Shown one piece after another: positions 44,244 through 51,949 of a stretch of 64,000 nt of DNA. Position numbers and translations under genes: made by a program. This DNA is from an uncultured Ruminococcus sp. (GTDB lineage: Bacteria; Bacillota; Clostridia; Oscillospirales; Ruminococcaceae): NCBI GenBank assembly GCA_910579955.1, contig CAJTWE010000002.1, positions 62,001 through 126,000 on the forward strand, given 5' to 3'. Each line of letters opens with the position of its first letter. Position 1 is the stretch's first letter. The notes beneath the pieces are model-generated. The model was not told the origin of the DNA and did no database searches. It was given only the letters and a program-made list of their open reading frames with translations.

Positions 44244-44639
44244 ATGAATTTCAAACACAAAATAAATAATTTCTTTCGTGGACGTTATGGCTATGATGAA
44301 CTGAATCGTTTTTTAATAATATTTTATGCGATTTTAGTTATACTCAATTTGATATTAAGAGCTTACGTAATAAATATTATCGGATTTGCGATTTTAATAA
44401 TCCTATTGTTTCGTATCCTTTCTAAAAATTATGAAAAAAGACGTGCTGAAAATAAAAAATTTATGGAAATAACTGCTCCCTTTCGTGTTTGGATTTTCAA
44501 TATGCGTAATTCGTCCAAATCTGAATACAAGCTCTTTATTTGTCCAAAATGCCGCCAAAAAGTGCGTGTTCCTAATGGAAAAGGCAAAATTCAGATAACC
44601 TGTCCGAAATGCCGCAATGAATTTGTAAAACGGAGTTAA
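44244..44639 (+). CDS. Membrane protein with C-terminal zinc ribbon
   Basis: 131 residues. A short N-terminus with FRGRYGYDELNRF is followed by two close hydrophobic segments (about 22-55: FLIIFYAILVILNLIL and VINIIGFAILIILLF), a basic stretch, and a C-terminal zinc ribbon with two CPKC knuckles (FICPKCRQKVRVPNGKGK and ITCPKCRNEF). The ribbon probably binds zinc on the cytoplasmic face. It stands 4 bases before the DUF5685-like gene, which stands 14 bases before the J-domain gene, so the three form an operon and may act together. Confidence 0.8.
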   Translation: MNFKHKINNFFRGRYGYDELNRFLIIFYAILVILNLILRAYVINIIGFAILIILLFRILSKNYEKRRAENKKFMEITAPFRVWIFNMRNSSKSEYKLFICPKCRQKVRVPNGKGKIQITCPKCRNEFVKRS

Positions 44640-44643
44640 GTAT

Positions 44644-45495
44644 ATGTACGGATATATTCAGATATGTAAACCTGAGCTTAAATTCAGAGAGTTTGATGAA
44701 TATCGTGCACATTATTGTGGGTTGTGCCATTCTTTAAAAGACAATTTCGGAACTATGGGTCAATTATTTTTAAGCTACGATCTCACATTTCTCTCGCTTC
44801 TTCTGGATAGCCTTTATGAACCGCAATCCGTAAGATCCGTTTCAAGATGTATTGCACACCCTTTAAAAAAGCAACCTTATATACACAATGAGGTCACAGA
44901 ATATTCAGCTGATATGTGTATGCTTTTGTCAACATATAAACTTGAAGATGACTGGAATGATGAAGGCAGTCATTTTAAAAAAATAGTGGGAAAGCTTATA
45001 TCAGGAAAAGAAAGAAAGATTAAAGAAAAATATATAAAAAAGGTTGAGGTAATAGAAAGTGAGCTAAAAAAACTCGACTCACTGGAAAAAGATAATTGTT
45101 ATGACCCTGAACTTACTGCCTCATGCTTTGGCAATGTTTTATCAGAAGTATTTGCTTTTAAAGATGATATATGGGAAGAAGAACTACGTGAGCTTGGTTT
45201 TCACCTCGGACGTTTTATTTATATAGCAGACGCTTTTGATGATCTCTCTAAAGATAAGAAAAAAAATTGCTATAATCCATTTATTCAAAAAAATGAGCAT
45301 GACTCTGAATTCATAGAAAAAACAGAAGATCTTTTACGTATAATGATCGCACCCGCTGCCGATGCATTTGAATATTTGCCAATAGTAAAAAATGCTGAGA
45401 TCCTTCGTAATATACTTTATGCAGGAGTCTGGACATCGTTCAATCGACGAAAAAACGAGTATCTCAATAATAAAGAAAATAATAAAAACAAATAA
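44644..45495 (+). CDS. DUF5685-like protein with two Asp-rich motifs
   Basis: 283 residues, mostly helical, no signal peptide. The N-terminal [17 protein letters not shown] and [15 protein letters not shown] (Cys25, Cys28, His29) match my memory of the DUF5685 family, which has no established function. Two acidic motifs are striking: LEDDWND at residues 100-106 and DAFDDLSKD at 196-204, the latter followed by KKKNCYNP. They resemble the paired aspartate-rich motifs of class I isoprenoid (squalene/phytoene) synthases in type, order and rough spacing (about 97 residues). That link is inference. The Cys pair plus Cys8 and Cys69 could bind a metal. It lies between a zinc-ribbon membrane protein and a J-domain protein. 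Confidence 0.72.
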   Translation: MYGYIQICKPELKFREFDEYRAHYCGLCHSLKDNFGTMGQLFLSYDLTFLSLLLDSLYEPQSVRSVSRCIAHPLKKQPYIHNEVTEYSADMCMLLSTYKLEDDWNDEGSHFKKIVGKLISGKERKIKEKYIKKVEVIESELKKLDSLEKDNCYDPELTASCFGNVLSEVFAFKDDIWEEELRELGFHLGRFIYIADAFDDLSKDKKKNCYNPFIQKNEHDSEFIEKTEDLLRIMIAPAADAFEYLPIVKNAEILRNILYAGVWTSFNRRKNEYLNNKENNKNK

Positions 45496-45509
45496 CCAGG
45501 AGGAAACGT

Positions 45510-46115
45510 ATGAGAGATCCCTATCAGGTACTTGGTGTATCACATGATGCATCTGAGGAAGAAATAAAGAAAGCATATAGAAAACTCTGTCGCCAGTATC
45601 ACCCTGACCTTAATGTAGATAAACCCAATGCCGATGAATATGAGGCTCGATTCAGAGAAGTGCAATCTGCATATCAAGAAATCATGGACCAGCGTCAAGG
45701 CAAAAATTATAGTAATGATTTTTCTGGAAGCAACTATCGTAATTCTGCAAATGATGAAGATTCTATGCACAAAAAAGCAGCGATAAACTTCATTCAAAAT
45801 CGTAGATTCGCCGAAGCAATCAATGTCTTGAACTCCATAAGCAAACGTGATGCACAGTGGTATTATATCAGTGCAGTCGCTCATTCAGGAATAAAAAACG
45901 ATGCTGCCGCTTTACAATATGCTCAGACAGCAGCACGTATGGAACCCGACAATTTACAATACCAAATTCTTTTACAGCAACTTCAAAATCCATCTTATAG
46001 GTATCAGCAAATGCAAACTCCTTATTCTCAATCTGATGGAAGTTCAGAATGTTTAAAATGCTGCGCCTATAATCTTATATGCAATATGCTATTGGGATGC
46101 TGCTGTAGATTTTAA
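45510..46115 (+). CDS. J-domain (DnaJ-like) protein with Cys-rich tail
   Basis: 201 residues. J domain at residues 1-65 ([27 protein letters not shown] at 31-33, then [13 protein letters not shown]), a low-complexity linker, and a TPR-like helical region at about 88-155 ([21 protein letters not shown] and [17 protein letters not shown]). The last 23 residues hold seven cysteines ([11 protein letters not shown] and GCCCRF). It should recruit DnaK to a specific client. The tail lacks the zinc-finger spacing of classical DnaJ and could bind metal, be acylated or contact a membrane. Encoded 14 bases after the DUF5685-like gene behind AGGAGG. Confidence 0.85.
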   Translation: MRDPYQVLGVSHDASEEEIKKAYRKLCRQYHPDLNVDKPNADEYEARFREVQSAYQEIMDQRQGKNYSNDFSGSNYRNSANDEDSMHKKAAINFIQNRRFAEAINVLNSISKRDAQWYYISAVAHSGIKNDAAALQYAQTAARMEPDNLQYQILLQQLQNPSYRYQQMQTPYSQSDGSSECLKCCAYNLICNMLLGCCCRF

Positions 46116-46153
46116 TAAATTATTATATCATAGTATAAATTTCCTGTTTGCTA

Positions 46154-46182
46154 TTTACAGAACTGTATAAATGTGATAAAAT
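46154..46182 (+). promoter_or_regulatory. Promoter of the first PP2C gene
   Basis: TTTACA (46154-46159), a 17-base spacer and TAAAAT (46177-46182). A GAAGACAAA/TTTGTCTTC inverted repeat (46192-46200, 46209-46217) lies in the short leader. Confidence 0.5.
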
Positions 46183-46249
46183 ATTTATTATGAAGACAAA
46201 CATAGACTTTTGTCTTCTACTTAAAAATATATAACGAAGGGAAACAGTA

Positions 46250-47176
46250 ATGGGCTACAATTCATCACTATCTGATGCAAATGACTTTTTCAATTTCAAC
46301 AACAATGTGAACAGCATTTTTGACGATGAAACCGAAAATGATTCAATGCATTCTGAAATTACATCTTATCGTCTGCGTGTTTCCGTTTCCACGAACATTG
46401 GTAAAGTACGTGGAAATCACGAGGATAACTTCTATTTAAAAGGAATTTATCTACATGAATATTTCCGTAATGATTTTTCAGCAACATATACTATTGACAA
46501 TCCGGAAGGTATGTGTTTTGCTGTTTTCGACGGAATGGGCGGTGCTGCATATGGAGAAATCGCATCGGAAATAGCTATGCAGACGCTAAGAAAATATGAA
46601 AAAGATTTAGAAGAAGCCGAAAATAACAGAGCAGTAGATCAAATAGTTTCTGCATATACAAAAGAAGCAAATAACGCTATTGTGGAAATGCTGCGTGAAA
46701 AGCAGTCTTTAAGCGGTGGTACAACATTCGCTATGCTATATTTTATCGGTGGACAGGCAAGAATATATTATCTTGGCGACAGCCGCATTTATCTTGAACA
46801 AAAATCTGGAATCGTTTGCCTTACACGTGACCATACTCTTGCTAATCAAAAACTTGATGCAGGTATTTATACCGAAGAAGAAGCAGAGGCAAGTCCGGAT
46901 CATCACCATTTGACGTTGTACATTGGCTCAGATAAAAGTCAAGTAGGACTTAACGCTGACAGTCGCAGACCTATTCCGATTCGACATGGCAATAAATTTA
47001 TAATTTGCACAGACGGTTTAAGCAATATGTGTTCCGATAAAGAAATACACTCACTTCTCTCTCAGGATTATTTCAATGAAGCCGCTATACTCGTACAGGA
47101 GGCACTTAATAACGGCGGTGCAGACAATGTAACTTGCATTGTACTAGAGATTCTGTCAGATGAAGAGAATTTATAA
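46250..47176 (+). CDS. PP2C-family serine/threonine phosphatase
   Basis: 308 residues. An unusual acidic and Asn-rich N-terminal extension of about 45 residues is followed by the metal-dependent phosphatase domain: GKVRGNHEDNFYLKG, FAVFDGMGGAAYGE (metal-binding Asp and Gly), SGGTTFAMLYF, YYLGDSRIYL, IICTDGLSNMCSD and GGADNVTCIVLEI. It would dephosphorylate Ser/Thr proteins, normally opposing a PASTA- or Hanks-type kinase, none of which is in this window. It is a single-gene unit with its own promoter and terminator. A shorter paralogue is at 55324. Confidence 0.92.
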   Translation: MGYNSSLSDANDFFNFNNNVNSIFDDETENDSMHSEITSYRLRVSVSTNIGKVRGNHEDNFYLKGIYLHEYFRNDFSATYTIDNPEGMCFAVFDGMGGAAYGEIASEIAMQTLRKYEKDLEEAENNRAVDQIVSAYTKEANNAIVEMLREKQSLSGGTTFAMLYFIGGQARIYYLGDSRIYLEQKSGIVCLTRDHTLANQKLDAGIYTEEEAEASPDHHHLTLYIGSDKSQVGLNADSRRPIPIRHGNKFIICTDGLSNMCSDKEIHSLLSQDYFNEAAILVQEALNNGGADNVTCIVLEILSDEENL

Positions 47177-47192
47177 TAATAAAAATTTATAT

Positions 47193-47232
47193 AGAGCTGC
47201 TGCACCAATCAAAAGGAACAGCAGCTCTTTTA
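47193..47232 (+). terminator. Terminator after the first PP2C gene
   Basis: AGAGCTGCTG and CAGCAGCTCT arms (47193-47202, 47219-47228) followed by TTTTA. Confidence 0.82.
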
Positions 47233-47251
47233 TAATAAAAAAATGTCTACG

Positions 47252-47280
47252 TTGACAAAAAATGATATGTATGATATAAT
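47252..47280 (+). promoter_or_regulatory. Promoter of the amino-acid ABC transporter operon
   Basis: Consensus TTGACA (47252-47257), a 17-base spacer and consensus TATAAT (47275-47280), about 70 bases before the start. No riboswitch-like fold was recognised in the short leader. Confidence 0.85.
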
Positions 47281-47351
47281 CATTATAGGAAGCGTTTTAT
47301 GATGCTAACAAAATAACATAATAAAATATTAAATTAAGGAGTATGTATTTT

Positions 47352-48149
47352 ATGAAATCAATCAATGCAAAAAGAATACTTGCAGCAGTATTGACAGGTG
47401 CAATGGCATTGTCATTTACTGCTTGTGGTGAAAAGAAAGATAATGGCTCAACATCTGAAAAGTTTATAGTAGGATTTGATGCTGCATTTCCTCCATACGG
47501 TTATCAGGATGACCAAGGCGAATATGTAGGATTTGACCTTGATCTTGCCGCTGAAGTTTGCGAGAGAAATGACTGGCAGCTTGTAAAGCAGCCTATTGAT
47601 TGGGATTCTAAGGATATGGAGCTGAATTCAGGCACTATCAGCTGCATCTGGAATGGTTTTACTATGACAGGTCGTGAGGATGATTATGCATGGACTGCAC
47701 CTTATGTAGATAATAGTCAGGTGGTTGTTGTAAAACAAGAAAGTGGCATTGCAAGCTTTGCAGATCTTGCAGATAAGGGCGTGGCTGTTCAGACAGATTC
47801 ATCTGCGGAAGATGCTTTGGAACAGGAAGAAAATGCAGCTCTAAAGGATTCATTCAAAGAACTGGTTGTAGTAAGTGATTACAACACAGCATTTATGAAT
47901 CTTGATTCTGGCGCTGTTGATGCGGTAGCTATGGACATCGGCGTTGCTAAATACCAGATCGAATCACGTGGTGATGGTTATATAATGTTGCCTGAGACAC
48001 TTTCCGAAGAACAGTATGCTGTTGGCTTTGCTCTTAATAATACCGAACTTCGTGATAAGGTAGATGCAACACTTAATGACATGCGCAAAGACGGCACATT
48101 TGAAAAAATTGCTGAAAAATGGGAATTGAGCGATTCGATAATTAAGTAA
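47352..48149 (+). CDS. Amino-acid ABC transporter substrate-binding lipoprotein
   Basis: 265 residues with the ATG at 47352, which has correct spacing from AAGGAG; an ATG 9 bases upstream touches it. Lipoprotein signal with lipobox FTAC (AMALSFTACGE). The mature protein is an SBP_bac_3 domain: FIVGFDAAFPPYGYQDDQGEYVGFDLDLA, WDSKDMELNSGTISCIWNGFT, GVAVQTDSSAED and DKVDATLNDMRKDGTFEKIAEKW. Family members bind polar amino acids or cystine; the ligand cannot be fixed here. First gene of a three-gene uptake operon. Confidence 0.93.
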   Translation: MKSINAKRILAAVLTGAMALSFTACGEKKDNGSTSEKFIVGFDAAFPPYGYQDDQGEYVGFDLDLAAEVCERNDWQLVKQPIDWDSKDMELNSGTISCIWNGFTMTGREDDYAWTAPYVDNSQVVVVKQESGIASFADLADKGVAVQTDSSAEDALEQEENAALKDSFKELVVVSDYNTAFMNLDSGAVDAVAMDIGVAKYQIESRGDGYIMLPETLSEEQYAVGFALNNTELRDKVDATLNDMRKDGTFEKIAEKWELSDSIIK

Positions 48150-48168
48150 TCGAACGGAGGACGTATAT

Positions 48169-48822
48169 ATGTCTTTTTTTGATATTGTAGCTCAGCTTGG
48201 AGATAACATGCTCAATTCCATTTGGATCTTTTTGTTAACACTGTTATTCTCCATTCCGCTCGGACTTATTATATGCGTAGTACGCTTATACGGTTGGAAG
48301 CCATTTCAATGGTTTATGAAACTGTATATTTCAGTTGTAAGAGGCACTCCCCTTATGCTACAGCTCCTAGTTGTATATTTCGGTCCATATTTCGTGGCAG
48401 GTATGCAGCTTACTACAGAATATCGTTTTTGGGCTGTTATTATAGCATTCTCACTTAATTATGCTGCATATTTTGCTGAGATCTTTCGTAGTGGAATTCA
48501 GTCTATACCAATCGGTCAACATGAAGCAGCGTATATTCTGGGCTATGGAAGTATTCAAAAATTCATTAGAATAATAATTCCACAAATGTTTAAGCGTGTT
48601 CTTCCAGCTGTTACAAACGAATCAATAACTCTTGTTAAGGACACATCCCTTGCATTTGCAATTTCCTATATTGAACTTTTTACAGAAGCAAAAATTATAG
48701 CAGCCGCCGAAACATCTATGCTTCCATATCTGGTTGCCGCCATATTCTACTACGTTCTGAATCTTATAGTGGCAGGTATAATGTCTCTGATTGAGAAACG
48801 TATGAGCTATTATAAGATATAG
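48169..48822 (+). CDS. Amino-acid ABC transporter permease
   Basis: 217 residues, HisM/GlnP-type membrane subunit with about five spans. Family features: GTPLMLQLLVVYFGPYF, the EAA-like loop GQHEAAYILGYGSIQKFIRIIIPQM facing the ATPase, and NESITLVKDTSLAFAI. It starts 19 bases after the binding-protein gene behind CGGAGG and precedes the ATPase gene by 10 bases. Confidence 0.94.
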   Translation: MSFFDIVAQLGDNMLNSIWIFLLTLLFSIPLGLIICVVRLYGWKPFQWFMKLYISVVRGTPLMLQLLVVYFGPYFVAGMQLTTEYRFWAVIIAFSLNYAAYFAEIFRSGIQSIPIGQHEAAYILGYGSIQKFIRIIIPQMFKRVLPAVTNESITLVKDTSLAFAISYIELFTEAKIIAAAETSMLPYLVAAIFYYVLNLIVAGIMSLIEKRMSYYKI

Positions 48823-48832
48823 GAGGTAACGT

Positions 48833-49591
48833 ATGAATTATTTGGAAGTAAATCATCTGAAAAAGAGTTTTAATGATGTTAATGTTCTTCATGACATTTC
48901 ATTCTCTGTTAAAAATGGTGAAGTTATTTCAATTATAGGACCCTCCGGTTCAGGAAAATCTACTCTTCTGCGTTGCTGTACATTTCTTGAAACCATTACT
49001 GGAGGAAATATTTCCTATATGGGTAAAACGGCTGTAGATACAGGAGAAAACGGAAAGCCTGTTTATGCAAAAAAATCTGATTTCAAGGAAATACTTAAAT
49101 ATTTCGGACTTGTTTTTCAGAATTTTAATCTTTTTCCACATTACACGGTTCTGAAAAATATTATGGAACCTCAAAGAATCATACTTAAAAAAAGCAAAGA
49201 AGATGCTGAAAAGACTGCAAGAGAACTTTTAGATAAAGTAGGTCTTTCCGCAAAAGCAAATGCTTACCCTTGTGAACTGTCCGGCGGTCAACAGCAACGT
49301 GTTGCAATTGTTCGTGCCTTGGCTATGTCACCAAAAATATTATTCTTTGATGAACCAACTTCTGCTCTTGACCCTGAGCTTACAGGAGAAATACTTGAAG
49401 TAATACGGTTGCTTGCAGAAGATCATATGACTATGGTTATAGTAACCCATGAAATGAGCTTTGCAAAAGCTATTTCAGACAGAGTTATATTTATGGCAGA
49501 TGGATATATAATAGAAGAAGGAACACCTGCCGAAGTTTTTGACAATCCTAAACAAGAACGCACACGCCAATTTCTTGCTCATTATAATTAA
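48833..49591 (+). CDS. Amino-acid ABC transporter ATP-binding protein
   Basis: 252 residues, GlnQ-type ATPase. Walker [16 protein letters not shown]-loop [14 protein letters not shown], signature [15 protein letters not shown], Walker [14 protein letters not shown] and H-loop [10 protein letters not shown]. Last gene of the operon, behind AGGAGG and followed by a terminator. Confidence 0.95.
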   Translation: MNYLEVNHLKKSFNDVNVLHDISFSVKNGEVISIIGPSGSGKSTLLRCCTFLETITGGNISYMGKTAVDTGENGKPVYAKKSDFKEILKYFGLVFQNFNLFPHYTVLKNIMEPQRIILKKSKEDAEKTARELLDKVGLSAKANAYPCELSGGQQQRVAIVRALAMSPKILFFDEPTSALDPELTGEILEVIRLLAEDHMTMVIVTHEMSFAKAISDRVIFMADGYIIEEGTPAEVFDNPKQERTRQFLAHYN

Positions 49592-49597
49592 AATATT

Positions 49598-49641
49598 AAA
49601 GCTTGAGATGCTTATTATTTATAGCTCTCAAGCTTTTTATT
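49598..49641 (+). terminator. Terminator after the ABC transporter operon
   Basis: AAAGCTTGAGA and TCTCAAGCTTT arms (49598-49608, 49626-49636) with a 17-base loop and TT-rich tail. Confidence 0.82.
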
Positions 49642-49722
49642 GTATATTTTATATTTTTTGCACATATTATTATATAATAAGTATACTTTATATAAAATTA
49701 AGTATTAAGCCATTTTTTATTC

Positions 49723-49750
49723 TTGAATAATAATTGATATGGTGTATAAT
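49723..49750 (+). promoter_or_regulatory. Promoter of the GH43 gene
   Basis: TTGAAT (49723-49728), a 16-base spacer and TATAAT (49745-49750), 46 bases before the ATG. Confidence 0.6.
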
Positions 49751-49795
49751 GAAGTAAATCATTAGTTTTCACTAATTTTTCAGAGGTGTAATGTT

Positions 49796-51274
49796 ATGAA
49801 AAAGCAGATATTCAATCCCTTTTTACCACTTAATGAATATATTCCGGATGGAGAACCACACGTTTTTGGCAATCGTGTATATTTATATGGATCTCATGAC
49901 AAAGAGGGTGGCGAAACATTTTGTATGCTCGATTACACAGTATATTCAGCTCCCATAGATGATCTTACCAACTGGCGTTGCGAGGGTGTAATATACAAAG
50001 CATGTCAAGATCCTGAATATAAAAATAGACCATATATGTATGCGCCCGATGTAGTACGTGGTAATGATGGCAGATATTATCTTTATTACTGTATGTCAGG
50101 GGCATACGGAAAAGGCGGATATTTTGGACCAATCAGTGTAGCTGTTTGCGACACGCCGGCAGGAAAATATGAATTTTTAGGCTACGTGCATTATCCTGAT
50201 GGACGACCAATGAAGAAATTCGTATGCTTTGACCCCGGCGTTATAAATGATAACGGCATTATTCGTATTTATTACGGTACTCAGATGGATTATGAACAAA
50301 AAAGCAACTGGCAAAACGATACAAATATTGTAGAAAAAGAAATGGAGATGTTCAACAAATCAAGAGAAGAAATTCTCACTACTGAAGGAAGCGTAATGGG
50401 TCCTTGTATGGTTGTTGTAGATGATGATATGCTGACGGTAAAAGAAGAGCCAAAGCATATTATCCCATATGACACAAGAGGTACAAGCTTTGAAGAACAT
50501 CCTTTTTTTGAAGCAAGCTCTATGAGAAAAATCGGAAATATGTATTACTTTGTTTATTCATCCAAGCAGAACCATGAACTATGCTACGCTACAAGTAAAT
50601 ATCCGGATCGTGATTTTATATTTGGCGGGTCGATCGTATCAAACGGAGACGTTGGCTTTAACGGACGTGAAGAAAAAAATCGCCTTAATATGACTGGTAC
50701 AACTCATGGCAGCATTGAGAATATAAATGGTCAGTGGTATGTATTTTATCATCGTTTAACACATAAATCCGATTACAGCAGACAGGCTTGCGCAGAAAAA
50801 ATCACATTAGAAAACGATGGTTCAATAAAGCAGGTAGAAATAACGTCATGCGGTCTTAATAACGGCCCACTCATTGCTAAGGGAGAATACCCTGCTGTAA
50901 TAGCCTGCAATATTACTAATGGCGATATGCCTCATGGATGTAATTCTATATATACAGACAGCTTTCCAAATGTAACTAATCGTGGTGAGGATCATTTTAT
51001 CGGTGAAATTTCAAATGAAACTCTTATCGGATATAAATATTTCTACTTTGATGATGTGAAAAAGCTCTCAGTTATGATTAAAGCAACAGACAATGGAACA
51101 CTTATTGCTTATAGTGATATGAAAAAAACTGAAATTGCAAGATTTGATATTTCGCCAGCTTCTGACTGGACTAAATTTACAGAGGATATTTCAATTGAAA
51201 AAGGTATATATCCGCTATACTTTGTCTATAAAGGTACAGGAATGATAGAACTAAAAACAATATCATTTTCTTAA
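49796..51274 (+). CDS. Glycoside hydrolase family 43 enzyme with C-terminal sugar-binding-like domain
   Basis: 492 residues, no signal peptide, so probably cytoplasmic. A five-bladed beta-propeller GH43 domain spans about 1-350: FNPFLPLNEYIPDGEPHVF with the likely catalytic Asp, RPYMYAPDVVRGNDGRYYLYY (pKa-modulating Asp) and FEEHPFFEASSMRKIGNMYY (catalytic Glu). The C-terminal 130 residues look like a beta-sandwich of the CBM6 kind (SVMIKATDNGTLIAYSD, WTKFTEDISIEKGIYPLYFVYKG). Likely acts on arabino- or xylo-oligosaccharides after uptake. It stands alone between its own promoter and terminator. Confidence 0.88.
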   Translation: MKKQIFNPFLPLNEYIPDGEPHVFGNRVYLYGSHDKEGGETFCMLDYTVYSAPIDDLTNWRCEGVIYKACQDPEYKNRPYMYAPDVVRGNDGRYYLYYCMSGAYGKGGYFGPISVAVCDTPAGKYEFLGYVHYPDGRPMKKFVCFDPGVINDNGIIRIYYGTQMDYEQKSNWQNDTNIVEKEMEMFNKSREEILTTEGSVMGPCMVVVDDDMLTVKEEPKHIIPYDTRGTSFEEHPFFEASSMRKIGNMYYFVYSSKQNHELCYATSKYPDRDFIFGGSIVSNGDVGFNGREEKNRLNMTGTTHGSIENINGQWYVFYHRLTHKSDYSRQACAEKITLENDGSIKQVEITSCGLNNGPLIAKGEYPAVIACNITNGDMPHGCNSIYTDSFPNVTNRGEDHFIGEISNETLIGYKYFYFDDVKKLSVMIKATDNGTLIAYSDMKKTEIARFDISPASDWTKFTEDISIEKGIYPLYFVYKGTGMIELKTISFS

Positions 51275-51280
51275 TAAGAT

Positions 51281-51330
51281 AAATCAGCTTTCAGAGTTTT
51301 ATGTTTTGCTCTGAAAGCTGATTTTTTAAT
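51281..51330 (+). terminator. Terminator after the GH43 gene
   Basis: Perfect 16-base arms starting AAATCAGCTTTCAGAG (51281-51296, 51309-51324) followed by TTTAATT. Confidence 0.88.
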
Positions 51331-51356
51331 TATTGTAATATTATTAAATAAAATCA

Positions 51357-51385
51357 TTGACGTGTAAGGAAATAAATGCTATAAT
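51357..51385 (+). promoter_or_regulatory. Promoter of the 51440 gene
   Basis: TTGACG (51357-51362), a 17-base spacer and TATAAT (51380-51385). Confidence 0.75.
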
Positions 51386-51439
51386 GTTAAATATAATAAA
51401 GTCGTTTTAAGACATAAATTGTATTATAAAGGTGAAATT

Positions 51440-51901
51440 ATGAATATTAAATATGGTTACAGAATTATGATGACAGAACATTGTGAAATTCCTGAAGGAA
51501 TTCCATTAGAACCCGGTTGTACAGACGGTATTGCCGAAGCACCTTATCTTATTGATGAAATAGTTTATGACAAACTAGAAGATGCCGAAGAAGTTCTCAA
51601 AAAATATAAGTCAATCAAATCAGGAGCTGTAACAGATTCTTCATTTAGAAAAGTGTATGATGTACGTGAATTCTACATAGAAAAAATAAAACTGGGAGAG
51701 TTCGATCGAAAATTAAAAACATATGGTGCGGTAAAATACGCAGAGTTTGAGAATTTTGAAAAAGGTCAAGAACCAATATTTTGTGAGAAGCCTCCAGCTG
51801 TAGTCAAATGGTGTCGCAGAAAAAACTATTGCGGAGCTGTTGAGAAACATATTGAATACAAGAACAAGAGAAAGAAAAAATCGACAACTAAAAATACATA
51901 A
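51440..51901 (+). CDS. Protein of unknown function
   Basis: 153 residues with the ATG at 51440 behind AAAGGTGA; the frame is open upstream, but that part lacks a ribosome site. Soluble and slightly basic, with the C-terminus very Lys-rich (KNKRKKKSTTK). Conserved-looking core: YGYRIMMTEHCEIPEGIPLEPG, DEIVYDKLEDAEEVLKKYKSI and a Cys pair region KWCRRKNYCGAVEKH. I do not recognise the family. It is expressed from its own promoter and terminator. Confidence 0.6.
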   Translation: MNIKYGYRIMMTEHCEIPEGIPLEPGCTDGIAEAPYLIDEIVYDKLEDAEEVLKKYKSIKSGAVTDSSFRKVYDVREFYIEKIKLGEFDRKLKTYGAVKYAEFENFEKGQEPIFCEKPPAVVKWCRRKNYCGAVEKHIEYKNKRKKKSTTKNT

Positions 51902-51906
51902 ACAAC

Positions 51907-51937
51907 AAAAAGGAGCATTAAAACGCTCCTTTTTTTG
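51907..51937. terminator. Terminator between the 51440 gene and the GH3 gene
   Basis: AAAAAGGAGC and GCTCCTTTTT arms (51907-51916, 51925-51934) and extra T residues; the A-run on the left allows use by the leftward GH3 gene as well. Confidence 0.85.
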
Positions 51938-51949
51938 ATAACTTAAATC

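Noticed and set aside
46046..46115. C-terminal CCRF of the J-protein as a CaaX prenylation box
   Set aside because: The residues after Cys are not aliphatic and bacterial prenylation of this kind is not established; proximity to the isoprenoid-synthase-like protein is only suggestive.
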